Assembly (NCBI RefSeq): GCF_003702045.1
Contig: NZ_RBTP01000033.1
Span: 1-64,000, forward strand
Length of the DNA stretch: 64,000 nucleotides
Reading direction: 5' to 3'
From: Pseudomonas viridiflava
GTDB lineage: Bacteria; Pseudomonadota; Gammaproteobacteria; Pseudomonadales; Pseudomonadaceae
The position numbers and the translations under genes are program-made. The notes below the pieces were generated by a model. It was given only the letters and a program-made list of their open reading frames with translations, was not told the DNA's origin and searched no databases. How positions within the stretch are numbered: position 1 is the first letter of the stretch; each line of letters begins with the position of its first letter. Positions 11,174 through 21,414 of this stretch are shown here, piece by piece.

Positions 11174-12028
11174 TCAGCCGTCAAGTTCGGCGAAGCCTGT
11201 AAGAAAATGCGGACCGATGTAGCGCTCAGGCAACGGGAACTGCTCCCGGTACTCGACCTGCACCAAGTAAAGCCCATAAGGATGTGCGGTGACGCCTCCG
11301 GTACGACGCACCTTGCTTTCCAGCACATCACGCGCCCACTCCACCGGTCGTTCACCCGCACCGATGGTCATCAGCACGCCGGCAATGTTGCGCACCATGT
11401 GATGCAGAAAGGCATTCGCCCGCACATCAATGACGATCATCTTGCCATGCTGGGTGACACGCAGGTGATGCAACTGCTTGACCGGGGATTTGGCTTGGCA
11501 TTGTCCGGCGCGAAACGCACTGAAATCGTGGGTCCCGATCAGATGCTGCGCAGCCTCGGCCATCCGCCTCACGTCCAGCGGACGATGATTCCAGGTGATT
11601 TCCTGACCCAGATGCGCCGGACGGATCTGATCGTTGTAGATCACGTACCGGTAGCGTCGAGCGATTGCCTTGAAGCGCGCGTGAAACTCGGCGGGCATGA
11701 CCCGCGCCCAGGTCACACTGATGTCGTGGGGCAAATTGATATTCGCCCCCATCACCCAGGCTTTCATGGATCGCTCGGCCTGCGTGTCGAAATGCACCAC
11801 CTGACCACACGCATGCACGCCCGCATCGGTCCGCCCGGCGCACATCAGCGAGACCGGCGAGTCCGCCACTTTCGACAATGCGTTTTCCAGGGTTTCCTGC
11901 ACCGTCAGCACGCCGGAAGCCTGACGCTGCCAGCCGCAATAGCGCGATCCTTTGTATTCCACGCCCAGCGCGATTCGGGAAAAGCCCTCGGCAGCCATCT
12001 CGGCGGCCGGGTTATCTATGTTCGCCAA
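11174..12028 (-). CDS. truA: tRNA pseudouridine(38-40) synthase
   Basis: Modifies uridines 38-40 in the anticodon stem-loop of many tRNAs. The catalytic Asp lies in CAGRTDAGVHACGQV. Family motifs GVEYKGSRYCGWQRQ and FLHHMVRNIAG are present. The frame opens with a TTG at 12028 (284 residues); an ATG at 11998 (274 residues) is an alternative. Neither has a good ribosome site, so the start is uncertain. It follows fimV. Confidence 0.93.
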   Translation of the reverse strand: MANIDNPAAEMAAEGFSRIALGVEYKGSRYCGWQRQASGVLTVQETLENALSKVADSPVSLMCAGRTDAGVHACGQVVHFDTQAERSMKAWVMGANINLPHDISVTWARVMPAEFHARFKAIARRYRYVIYNDQIRPAHLGQEITWNHRPLDVRRMAEAAQHLIGTHDFSAFRAGQCQAKSPVKQLHHLRVTQHGKMIVIDVRANAFLHHMVRNIAGVLMTIGAGERPVEWARDVLESKVRRTGGVTAHPYGLYLVQVEYREQFPLPERYIGPHFLTGFAELDG

Positions 12029-12107
12029 GGTGTTACAGCCTGTCGGTTTGCGAAAAGTCGGCCATTATACGGCCGCCGAAAAAAGACGCCACATCGAGCA
12101 CTACATG

Positions 12108-12133
12108 CAGACGGCCGCAAAAGCGGCCGTCTG
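12108..12133. other. Strong hairpin between fimV and truA
   Basis: Perfect 11-bp stem CAGACGGCCGC/GCGGCCGTCTG with a 4-nt loop, starting 20 bp after the fimV stop. On the minus strand it lacks an immediate T-run (a T6 tract comes about 20 nt later). It could be a weak terminator or an mRNA 3'-end stabiliser for fimV. Confidence 0.6.
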
Positions 12134-12152
12134 TGGTCAAGCGTCGATTGAA

Positions 12153-15002
12153 TCAGGCAAGACGCGAAAGCATGTCACGTGCTTCGCTTTTCTGCCCGTC
12201 ATCGCCCTCGTTAACGACCTCGTCGAGAATGTCCCGCGCGCCGTCAGCATCGCCCATGTCGATGTAGGCACGCGCCAGATCCAGCTTGGTCGCTGCCTCA
12301 TCCGTACCGGCCATGAAATCGAAGTCCGGCTCGTCATCTAGCGCCATCGCGTCCTCTGCCGTGAACCGCGGCTCGTCGAGCGGAGGATGCTCAAGGTTCT
12401 GCGACAGACGATCCAGTTCGGCATTCACGTCATCGATTTCAGACGCGAAAGCCTGGCTGGCCTGATCGGACTCGATCTCGTCGGCCAGCGACAGATCGAA
12501 ATCTTCAGGCAATTCCAGGTCATCACTCACCGGTGGGACGACGCCTGTTTCAGGCTCGACAGGGTCATCCTTCAGGCCCAACAGGAAATCATCTTCGTTC
12601 TTGAGTGCTGGATCGTCTTCCGAGAGATCAAGATCGAAATCGGCCAGGTCCTCAGGTGTCGCGGCTGCACGAGCAGCTTCCTGTTCCTGCATGATGGCTT
12701 CGAAGCTCAACGGCTCCTCGCTGGGCGCTGCCGCAACCATAGGCTCATCCAGCAACAGATCGTCCGGATCGGTGACCGTTGGCAGATCCGCTGGAGACGG
12801 CTCGTCGAGTTCATCCAGACTCAGATCGAAGTCGTGATCGAACTCATCCGCGGCGATTGCTGGCTCATCGGCAACGGGAGGCTCAACCTGGGGCTCTGGC
12901 TCTGGCTCTGGCTCTGGCTCGACAGCATCATCTGCCAGCAACTCTTCCACATACTTTGCATCCAGTTCGGCAGCCAACGCTGCTGCACTGGCAGCACCGG
13001 CCGCCACTGCCACAGGTGCAACCACGGAAGCAGACTCAACAACGGGCGCTGGCTCAACCGGGGCAGGCTTGGCGAGCGACACCGCAGGAGATTGGGTCGA
13101 GTATGAATCTTTTAGCTGCTCGCCCTCAGCTTCACGCTTTCCCGAGGCCACCAGCTTGCGCTCATGCGCGGCATAGGCCTTGTTGTTGCCCTGTTCTGCG
13201 TAGATTTCCATGAGTTTGAGACGAATGTCGTCACGCTCAGGCGAATCCTTGATGGCCTCTTCAAGCAGCTCGACGGCCTGATTCATACGGCCGTAAGCGA
13301 TATGGATTTCAGCCTGCACCAGCGGATCGGCCGGTCGCTCGCGTGCGGCGGTCGCCGCGACTGCGGCAGGACCTGCCCCCATGCGGACGTTAGGCGGCGG
13401 CACGTCAAGCCCGTCGAAACTGGCAGGCGGTGCATTCATGTCCATGTCAGAGACGAACTGAGACTCCTCAGCCAAGGCGCGGGCCATGCGCCGATGCTTT
13501 TCAGCCTCCGCTTTGGCAGCGCGACGACGCGCCAGAAACAACAGGACCAGCGCCAGAAGCAACAGCACCGCACCGCCAATCAGCCCCAACAGCACGGGGT
13601 TGTCGAGGACCTTCTGCAATGCGTCCTCGTCTTCCGGAACGGCGACCGGCTCGACCGCCAATGGCTGGTCGGCAACGGGCGTGGCGACCTGTGCAGCACC
13701 TGCCGGCAACGCGTCTTCAGGCGCGATCTCACCTGCGGGTTTCACTGGCGTGCCATTGGCGTCGACCAGCGACGCCGGTACGGCCGCGCTGGCTGCGCTG
13801 GAAGGTTCGACAGGCGTAGCAGCAGGCGGTACGGCTGCACCGGCTGCCTGCATCTTGGCCAACTGGCCATTCTTGAGCTCGATCAGACGCTGCAACTTGT
13901 CCAACTGACTTTGCAGGTCGTTCATACGACTGGTCAGCTCGGCGTTATCACGACGCGAGGTGTCCAGCGCCTCCTGAGCCACTGCCAGCTTATTGCTCAG
14001 GTCGCTGTCACCCGCAGCGCCATTGGCGGCAGGCTTGCCACCGGCCGAGACCAGGCTGAGGTTGTCAGACGTATCGACCCTGGATGGCGCAGCACCGGCG
14101 CGATCACGGCGAGTGGCGTCGACCTGACGGGCACCCGCTGGCAGACGGCGACCTTCACGCCATGCGCTGTACTGACGGGAAACCTCTGCAACGGCCTGAG
14201 GCTGCGGCAAGGCCGTGGTCTGCTGAGGCGTCGGCAGGCGCAGGACCTGGCCTTTCTTCAATCGGTTGATGTTGCCGCCCATGAAGGCATCAGGGTTGAG
14301 CGCCTGAATCGCCAGCATCGTCTGCTGTACGGTTCCGCCAGTGCGAACCTTCGCAGCGATCTCCCACAGGGTGTCGTTGTTGGCGGTGACGTACTGGCCC
14401 TGCTTATCGGCAGCCGGAGGTGGAAGCGTCGAACCTTGCGCTGCAGGCTGCTGGACAGACGGTGCCGCAGGCGTCGCTTCGGCAGACGGCGCTACGGTCG
14501 CCAATTGAGCAGGCGCTCCGGCTTCAGCGGCAGGTGCGGGTGCCGGGGTCGCAGGCGCTGCCGGAGCAGGTGCTGCCGCAGCGGCCGCCGCTTCCGGTGA
14601 GAACTTCGGCGGGTCCAGCAACAGGCTGTACTCGCGCAGCAGACGTCCGTTCGGCCAGAGCACCTGAACCAGGAACTTTACATAAGGCTCACGCACCGGT
14701 TTGGTAGAGGTGATCCGCAGAACACTCTTGCCGCTGGCGTTGATGACCGGCGTGAAGCTGAGGTCATTGAGAAACGCCTGACGAGTGATGCCCGCTTGGG
14801 CGAAGTCCGCCGTTGTTGCAAGACTGGGTACAACCTGCGCGGCGTTGACGCCCTGCGCATCGGTCAACTCGATCTCGGCTACCAGTGGCTGGTTCAGGGT
14901 CGACTTGACAGACAATTCCCCGAGCCCCAACGCCTGCGCCATCCCTGATGACAGCGCCGAAGCCGCAGCGATCGCTAATACCAGTTTACGAACCTGAACC
15001 AT
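12153..15002 (-). CDS. fimV: FimV, polar type IV pilus/twitching hub protein
   Basis: Large inner-membrane protein of about 949 residues. The ATG at 15002 gives a clean signal peptide (MVQVRKLVLAIAAASALSSG, cut after MAQA). Then come the FimV N-terminal motif LGLGELSVKSTLNQPL, a periplasmic LysM domain (about 198-260) that binds peptidoglycan, a coiled-coil (about 350-400), one membrane segment (about 470-495), and a very acidic cytoplasmic region with Glu-Pro repeats near residue 700. The C-terminal TPR-like FimV domain includes LDLARAYIDMGDADGARDIL. In P. aeruginosa FimV organises the cell pole, type IV pili and cAMP signalling. A second, shorter FimV-family protein lies at 49214-51457. Confidence 0.93.
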   Translation of the reverse strand: MVQVRKLVLAIAAASALSSGMAQALGLGELSVKSTLNQPLVAEIELTDAQGVNAAQVVPSLATTADFAQAGITRQAFLNDLSFTPVINASGKSVLRITSTKPVREPYVKFLVQVLWPNGRLLREYSLLLDPPKFSPEAAAAAAAPAPAAPATPAPAPAAEAGAPAQLATVAPSAEATPAAPSVQQPAAQGSTLPPPAADKQGQYVTANNDTLWEIAAKVRTGGTVQQTMLAIQALNPDAFMGGNINRLKKGQVLRLPTPQQTTALPQPQAVAEVSRQYSAWREGRRLPAGARQVDATRRDRAGAAPSRVDTSDNLSLVSAGGKPAANGAAGDSDLSNKLAVAQEALDTSRRDNAELTSRMNDLQSQLDKLQRLIELKNGQLAKMQAAGAAVPPAATPVEPSSAASAAVPASLVDANGTPVKPAGEIAPEDALPAGAAQVATPVADQPLAVEPVAVPEDEDALQKVLDNPVLLGLIGGAVLLLLALVLLFLARRRAAKAEAEKHRRMARALAEESQFVSDMDMNAPPASFDGLDVPPPNVRMGAGPAAVAATAARERPADPLVQAEIHIAYGRMNQAVELLEEAIKDSPERDDIRLKLMEIYAEQGNNKAYAAHERKLVASGKREAEGEQLKDSYSTQSPAVSLAKPAPVEPAPVVESASVVAPVAVAAGAASAAALAAELDAKYVEELLADDAVEPEPEPEPEPQVEPPVADEPAIAADEFDHDFDLSLDELDEPSPADLPTVTDPDDLLLDEPMVAAAPSEEPLSFEAIMQEQEAARAAATPEDLADFDLDLSEDDPALKNEDDFLLGLKDDPVEPETGVVPPVSDDLELPEDFDLSLADEIESDQASQAFASEIDDVNAELDRLSQNLEHPPLDEPRFTAEDAMALDDEPDFDFMAGTDEAATKLDLARAYIDMGDADGARDILDEVVNEGDDGQKSEARDMLSRLA

Positions 15003-15024
15003 AGCCCATCCCTTGTTTAAAGAT

Positions 15025-15041
15025 TCTCCGGCATCCGGAGA
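15025..15041 (-). promoter_or_regulatory. GGA-containing hairpin in the fimV leader
   Basis: Perfect palindrome TCTCCGG-ATG-CCGGAGA, ending 22 nt before the fimV start codon. The loop side reads CCGGAUGCC, which contains the GGAUG core of RsmA/CsrA sites. The palindrome is seen directly; the RsmA role is inference. Confidence 0.45.
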
Positions 15042-15110
15042 GGTAGTCCTGCGTTGGGTGTAAGGCGTATCGCCGCTCGAACAATTATTCAAAGTGTTGC
15101 CAAGTATCTT

Positions 15111-16124
15111 TTACACATAGTCTTTTATCAACAATTCGCCAACCTGCACAGCATTGAGCGCAGCGCCTTTGCGAACATTGTCAGAGGTTACCCACAGATT
15201 GAGTTGTTCGGGATCGTCGATGCCTGTGCGAACGCGGCCGACGTAAACCACATCCTGGCCAACCGCATCGCCGACAGGCGTCGGGTAATCACCGGCATCG
15301 ACCAACTCGATCCCCTCGGCCGCTTCAAGCGCTGCATTCACAGCAGCCAGATCGATTGCCGCAGCCGACTGCACCGACACAGTAAAGCTGTCGCCAAAGA
15401 AAACCGGAACCTGAATGCAACTGGCAGACACCTTGAGCGACGGCAGCGCCAGCAGCTCGCGAAGCTCATTAACCAGACGTCGCTCCAGCGTCAGATGACC
15501 CGTTTCGTCCGGCTTGCCGACCTGAGCGAGCACATTAAACGCCATTTGCCGGTCGAAGAACCGCGTTTCCAGTGGGCGAACGTTGAGCAGTTCCGTGGTC
15601 TGGCGAGCCAGTTCGCTCACCCCTTCACGACCTTGCGCAGACACTGCCAGACAGGCCGTGATCGCCACATGACGCAGTTCGAGGCATTCACGCAGCGGGT
15701 TCAGTACCAACGCCACGGCAGTTGCCGATGCGCTCGGACTTGCCACAATGCGTCCAGCGCCGTGACTCGACGCCAGAAGCGTGGCATTGATCTCCGGCAC
15801 GATCGCGGGCGCTTGCATGGCCGCAAAAGCGCCGGACAGGTCAATGACCAGGCAACCGGAAGCCGACGCCTTTTCAGCGTGGGCAAGACTGATAGCAGGA
15901 CCCGCGGCAAAAAACGCCAGCTTGACCTTGCTGAAATCGAAGTCATCGACTTCGCGGACGCGCACGTTTTTACCCCGGAACGGCACTGAATGCCCTGCCG
16001 AATCGATGCTGGCCAGCAAGTGCAGGGCACCCACCGGAAAATCGCGCTCTTCCAGAATCTGGACAATGGTTTCGCCGACAGTACCGGTTGCGCCGACAAC
16101 GGCGATATCAAAGGACTGGCTCAT
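15111..16124 (-). CDS. Aspartate-semialdehyde dehydrogenase-like protein (USG-1 type), catalytic Cys missing
   Basis: A 337-residue protein with the complete ASADH fold: NADP-binding VVGATGTVGETIVQIL at the N-terminus and the C-terminal signature SDNVRKGAALNAVQ. True ASADH carries the nucleophile Cys in NPNCST; here the matching segment reads ASPSASA, with Ala132 in the Cys position and Asn changed to Ser. It is therefore unlikely to reduce aspartyl phosphate. It fits the USG-1-like paralogue that in pseudomonads sits beside fimV (PA3116, from memory). The true asd gene, normally next door, is not in this window. A GAGG lies about 8 nt before the ATG. Confidence 0.88.
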   Translation of the reverse strand: MSQSFDIAVVGATGTVGETIVQILEERDFPVGALHLLASIDSAGHSVPFRGKNVRVREVDDFDFSKVKLAFFAAGPAISLAHAEKASASGCLVIDLSGAFAAMQAPAIVPEINATLLASSHGAGRIVASPSASATAVALVLNPLRECLELRHVAITACLAVSAQGREGVSELARQTTELLNVRPLETRFFDRQMAFNVLAQVGKPDETGHLTLERRLVNELRELLALPSLKVSASCIQVPVFFGDSFTVSVQSAAAIDLAAVNAALEAAEGIELVDAGDYPTPVGDAVGQDVVYVGRVRTGIDDPEQLNLWVTSDNVRKGAALNAVQVGELLIKDYV

Positions 16125-16208
16125 GCAAAAACCTCAGGAAAATCAGGGAGCGGCACTTTAACCGCCGAACTGCCGACAGGCAATTGAGCCTGTCGAATAC
16201 CGGGCGCC

Positions 16209-16769
16209 TCAGGGCTCAAGGCCAATCGGGAAGAATATCCCGTGGCTCCACACCCCCAGCCAGCGCTGCCCGTCGATCTCACGACCGACCGCCAGCTCTA
16301 CCAACTGGTAAAAAACATTGCGATGAATCAGCGCTTCGAGATTGGTGCGCACATGAATATACGGTGCAGGCTCCTGAGTCTGGGGATCCACAACGACGCG
16401 CAACGGATGCTCGGCGCTCGCCTCGACCTCATCCTCGACGTTGGTCACAAACCTCAGTATCTGGTCGGATCCCTCACCATCCACCGCAAGCGTGACGGCC
16501 ACAAAAGGCGCGTCATCGACCTTGATGCCGACTTTTTCGACCGGCGTGACGAGCACGTAATCGTCGCCATCGCGGCGTAGGATGGTGGAGAAAAGCCGCA
16601 CCATCGGTTTACGTCCGATGGGCGTGCCTTGGTAGTACCAAGTCCCATCACGGGCGATACGCATGTCGATATCGCCGCAGAAATCCGGGTTCCATAGATG
16701 TACAGGCGGCAAACCTTTGGTTTTGGGAATCTGCGCGAACAGATCGCCAGCCTTGCCTGAATCGGTCAT
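16209..16769 (-). CDS. DUF1285 family protein
   Basis: Soluble protein of 186 residues without signal or membrane segment, matching the DUF1285 family in length and in motifs such as [20 protein letters not shown] and GIFFPIG near the C-terminus. The biochemical role is unknown. It lies 9 bp downstream of the DUF4823 lipoprotein gene and probably shares its transcript. Confidence 0.85.
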   Translation of the reverse strand: MTDSGKAGDLFAQIPKTKGLPPVHLWNPDFCGDIDMRIARDGTWYYQGTPIGRKPMVRLFSTILRRDGDDYVLVTPVEKVGIKVDDAPFVAVTLAVDGEGSDQILRFVTNVEDEVEASAEHPLRVVVDPQTQEPAPYIHVRTNLEALIHRNVFYQLVELAVGREIDGQRWLGVWSHGIFFPIGLEP

Positions 16770-16778
16770 GCCTTACTC

Positions 16779-17384
16779 CTAACGCTCAACACCCAACAAC
16801 GTACGAGCGTAGTCCTCAAGTGGCGGACCTAGCAAATCTTCAGGGCTTTTGTCGTAAAGCGTCAGCAATCCGCCACGGCTACGGATACGGGCGCTGTCGA
16901 TCAAAAAGCGGGTACTGGTTTCGATCAACATGAGCTGAATGACACCTGTGTCGACACCCAGGCGATCCACGGCCTCTTGATCGGACCACTGATCACCGTT
17001 GCCGATGCGATCATCGGCCTTGGCAAAACGGGTATAGAGCAAGTAATGCGCACCGGCGCTGCGGGCCTCGATCATGGCCTCGTCCAGGCCCAGCGGTGCC
17101 TGCGCGCGACGAACCATCGGGAAGTACTCGACGAAGCCCTTGAACGCTTCTTCAGCCACTACGTTGGGGCGCGGATACGCTCTGCCAGGCGGCACGAAGG
17201 CACCCTGAGCGATGTAGATGAAGGAGTCGGGCTGCACTCGCCAATTGGCGATACGCCGGGTTTCGCTGTGGTCGAGCAGTCCCGCATCGCTGAACTGTTC
17301 CCGAACACCTTCACCCATATCACTGACTTTCATGCAGCCACCCAACGCCATAAGCGCCAGCAGCAGAACCAGGCTACGCATCAT
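16779..17384 (-). CDS. DUF4823 domain lipoprotein
   Basis: Lipoprotein of about 201 residues with signal MMRSLVLLLALMALGGC (Cys17). The ATG pair at 17384/17381 directly follows a strong GGAGGGG; spacing favours the second ATG. The mature part matches DUF4823 (residues about 40-195, with AHYLLYTRF and RFLIDSARI), a family of unknown role found in pseudomonads. A longer upstream reading would hide the signal. Confidence 0.83.
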   Translation of the reverse strand: MMRSLVLLLALMALGGCMKVSDMGEGVREQFSDAGLLDHSETRRIANWRVQPDSFIYIAQGAFVPPGRAYPRPNVVAEEAFKGFVEYFPMVRRAQAPLGLDEAMIEARSAGAHYLLYTRFAKADDRIGNGDQWSDQEAVDRLGVDTGVIQLMLIETSTRFLIDSARIRSRGGLLTLYDKSPEDLLGPPLEDYARTLLGVER

Positions 17385-17507
17385 CCCCTCCCAAATACCG
17401 GTGACGGAAAACCGGCGAATGGTCGTCGGATGCAGCTTCCGCGCCATTTCTGACCGAATGCGTGCATTGCCTTGCACAGCGGCACCCAACATGCCGCTTA
17501 AGAGGGT

Positions 17508-18170
17508 TCAGACCGGCGTCGGGTCCTGCTTTGGCTCGGGAGGCGTGTCGCCGTCGCGCTTGCGCTTATTGCCCATGCGCACACCGATGTCCATCAGGAA
17601 ATGGAAGAAGCCTTCCTGATCTTCCAGCACGTTACTCCAGAACGGCGAGTGATACAGCGCAACCGCGCCATGCACCAGCGCCCAGGCGGCACAGTAGTGA
17701 TAGTAAGGAGGGACATCTTCGAGCTTGCCTTCAGTGATGCGACCCTTGATCAACAGCGTCAGGTGCTCGAAATTGGAGGCGCGGATCGTGTGCAGCTCTT
17801 CGACCAGCTCAGGCACCTGATTGCCCTTGACCACCTTCTCTTCCAGGCGGTCGAACAGGCGATAGCGCTGCGGGTCGCGCATGCGAAACTCAAAATAGGC
17901 TCGCGAAAGCGCCTCTTTATCCTTGTCGACATCAGCAGAGTGCAGCAGCTCGTTCAGATCGCGCTCGTAGTCGAGCATCAGGCGCAGATAGATCTCCGCC
18001 TTGGATTTGAAGTGCTTGTAGATCGTGCCTTTGCCGATGCCAACGGCGTCCGCGATCATCTCGACCGTGACGCTGTCTTCGCCCCGCTCAAGGAACAGCT
18101 TTAGCGCGGTGTCGAGAATTTCCTGCTCACGGCGGCGAAACTCACGGACCTTACGAGGTTCTTTCTGCAT
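17508..18170 (-). CDS. TetR family transcriptional regulator
   Basis: Repressor-type regulator of 220 residues. An N-terminal helix-turn-helix covers about residues 14-60: ILDTALKLFLERG, VEMIADAVGIGKGTIYKHF. The long helical ligand domain ends in a basic, Pro-rich tail (KRKRDGDTPPEPK). The ligand is unknown. From memory its orthologue is PA2957, also next to rgsA/tatD. No good ribosome site is seen before the ATG at 18170. Confidence 0.92.
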   Translation of the reverse strand: MQKEPRKVREFRRREQEILDTALKLFLERGEDSVTVEMIADAVGIGKGTIYKHFKSKAEIYLRLMLDYERDLNELLHSADVDKDKEALSRAYFEFRMRDPQRYRLFDRLEEKVVKGNQVPELVEELHTIRASNFEHLTLLIKGRITEGKLEDVPPYYHYCAAWALVHGAVALYHSPFWSNVLEDQEGFFHFLMDIGVRMGNKRKRDGDTPPEPKQDPTPV

Positions 18171-18443
18171 AGGAAGGTCTGATTAGGATCGAAATCGAAG
18201 CCGCGTATTATGCCCAACTGACGACAAATTGCACGGATCATCCGACCCTATCGCGCTAAATGAGCCAATCGGTGCCGCTTGCAGAGGTTCTTTCAACGAT
18301 GCGCGCACGGTTTCACTCCCGTACGGCGGGCACTTGGCCGACTTCGCCGAATTCTAGTACGTTTTGAGTACTCAGGAAGCCATTTGCTATTCCAAAACTG
18401 TTTAAAAAACGATCAATCCAGGCTGGACGTCGCGCCACATTGG

Positions 18444-18454
18444 TCAATAATTAA
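18444..18454 (+). promoter_or_regulatory. RpoS-type -10 element of rgsA
   Basis: The 11-mer TCAATAATTAA matches 9 of 11 positions of the sigma-S extended -10 consensus KCTAYRCTTAA, including the upstream C and the downstream TTAA. It predicts a start near 18458. RgsA is known to be RpoS-dependent in Pseudomonas, which supports the reading. Confidence 0.6.
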
Positions 18455-18457
18455 ACC

Positions 18458-18575
18458 GTTGGCGCGTCATCCCCCCAAGTGATGGGCCAGTAAAGGCACC
18501 AACGGACAGCGTGCCTTTGTTTTACTCCTAATGGTCTTAACCCGGCTTCACCCCCCCAGAATCCGGGTTTTTTTT
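18458..18575 (+). ncRNA. rgsA: RgsA small regulatory RNA
   Basis: Plus-strand RNA of about 118 nt between the TetR gene and tatD, both on the minus strand. The window shows an RpoS-like -10, a C-rich stretch (CCCCCC at about 18471) displayed in a small CATC/GATG hairpin, a second 8-bp hairpin AAAGGCAC/GTGCCTTT (18492-18518), and a third stem ending in T8. From established knowledge, P. aeruginosa rgsA (PA2958.1, also called P16) is a sigma-S-dependent sRNA of about 120 nt lying immediately beside tatD and linked to stress resistance. Position, strand layout, size and promoter type all agree. I have not compared the sequence with the Rfam model. Confidence 0.75.
18539..18575 (+). terminator. 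Terminator of rgsA
   Basis: Stem AACCCGG/CCGGGTT with a C-rich loop, followed on the plus strand by eight T residues. There is no T-run on the minus strand, so it serves a rightward transcript that ends just short of the tatD stop. Confidence 0.85.
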
Positions 18576-18596
18576 GCTCGCGATTTGCCCACACGC

Positions 18597-19382
18597 TTAG
18601 CGAGACAGATGCGCAAGCGGAAAAAGCCGGGCAAAGTTTTCGGTGGTCTGCTCGGCGAAACGCTCGTAGGACTCACCCCGCAGCATGGCCAGAAACTCGG
18701 CTACGTCACGTACGTATTGAGGCAGGTTCGGCTTGCCGCGGTGCGGGATGGGTGCCAGATAGGGCGAATCCGTCTCGACCAGCAAACGGTCGGCGGGCAC
18801 CTGACGGGCAACATCGCGCAGGGCATCGGCGTTGCGGAATGTCACGATGCCGGAAAGCGAGATATAAAAGCCCAGATCCAGAGCCGCCCTGGCCATGTCC
18901 CAGTCTTCGGTAAAGCAGTGCAGCACACCCGCTTGAGGCAGCGCAGCTTCGCGCAGCAGGTCGAGTGTATCGGCACGCGCACCTCGGGTGTGAACGATCA
19001 CTGGCTTGCCGGTGGTCGCGGCCGCTTGAAGGTGCAGCCGAAACGAAGCCTGCTGCAGGTCGGCCGCTTCGGGCTCGTAGTGATAATCCAGACCGGTTTC
19101 GCCAATAGCAACCACGCGAGGGTGATCCAGCTCAGCCAACAGCCAGTCCAGCGCAGGCGCCTCACCCGGCTTGAGATCGAGCGGATGAATGCCAACCGAG
19201 CAATCGACATCATCGTAACGCTCGGCCAGCGCTTTCACGGCACCTGCGTTGTCGGCGCTGACACCGATGCACAAAAAATGTCCGACCCCCCTTCCCCGCG
19301 CAGCTTCAAGGGCTGCATCGAGTGAACCGTCGTGCTGGGTCAGGTCAAGGCGATCGAGGTGACAATGGGAATCTACAAGCAT
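18597..19382 (-). CDS. tatD: TatD family metal-dependent hydrolase/DNase
   Basis: TIM-barrel metallohydrolase of 261 residues. Metal ligands are visible in order: DSHCHLDRL (HxH, residues about 5-13), IGETGLDYHYE (Glu), IVHTRGA (His), LHCFTED (His) and ETDSPYLAP (Asp). The family shows 3'-5' exonuclease/DNase activity. I use the ATG at 19382; a TTG 6 nt upstream is less likely. It begins just downstream of pilZ and likely ends the holB-pilZ-tatD transcript. Confidence 0.93.
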   Translation of the reverse strand: MLVDSHCHLDRLDLTQHDGSLDAALEAARGRGVGHFLCIGVSADNAGAVKALAERYDDVDCSVGIHPLDLKPGEAPALDWLLAELDHPRVVAIGETGLDYHYEPEAADLQQASFRLHLQAAATTGKPVIVHTRGARADTLDLLREAALPQAGVLHCFTEDWDMARAALDLGFYISLSGIVTFRNADALRDVARQVPADRLLVETDSPYLAPIPHRGKPNLPQYVRDVAEFLAMLRGESYERFAEQTTENFARLFPLAHLSR

Positions 19383-19396
19383 GGGCAAAAGGACAA

Positions 19397-19753
19397 CTAC
19401 ATCGTATGAGTGGGACGGTCGGACTTCAAAGCACCGACCAGGTAGGTTTCGATCAGGTTGCGAGCGGTGTTGTCGCCGTCATTGAATTGCACGCCGACCC
19501 CGGCGGTGCGGTTGCCTTGCGCGCCTTTGGGCGTGACCCAGGCGACACGGCCGGTGACCGGAACCTTCTCGGCCTCATCCATCAGATTGAGCAGCATGAA
19601 CACTTCATCGCCCAGCTTGTAGCTTTTGCTGGTCGGAATGAACAGGCCACCGTTCCTGATGAACGGCATATAAGCGGCGTAAAGAACCGCCTTGTCCTTG
19701 ATGGTCAGGGACAGGATACCGTTACGCGGGCCTGTGTTAGGCGGCAAGTTCAT
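19397..19753 (-). CDS. pilZ: Type IV pilus assembly protein PilZ
   Basis: A 118-residue PilZ-domain protein. It matches the founding PilZ (needed for pilus assembly; interacts with PilB and FimX in other species) in size and position between holB and tatD. The c-di-GMP-binding RxxxR motif is not evident near the N-terminus, consistent with the family member that does not bind c-di-GMP. The (D/N)xSxxG motif is also degenerate (NDGDNTARN near the C-terminus). Confidence 0.92.
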   Translation of the reverse strand: MNLPPNTGPRNGILSLTIKDKAVLYAAYMPFIRNGGLFIPTSKSYKLGDEVFMLLNLMDEAEKVPVTGRVAWVTPKGAQGNRTAGVGVQFNDGDNTARNLIETYLVGALKSDRPTHTM

Positions 19754-19783
19754 GACAATACCTCGACGGTTGATACCTGGAGT

Positions 19784-21404
<1,621 letters not shown>

Positions 21405-21414
21405 TTAGTCAAAT

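Noticed and set aside
18279..18482. 67-codon plus-strand frame upstream of tatD
   Set aside because: It runs into the RgsA promoter and 5' part, with no ribosome site. The small RNA explains the conserved part better.
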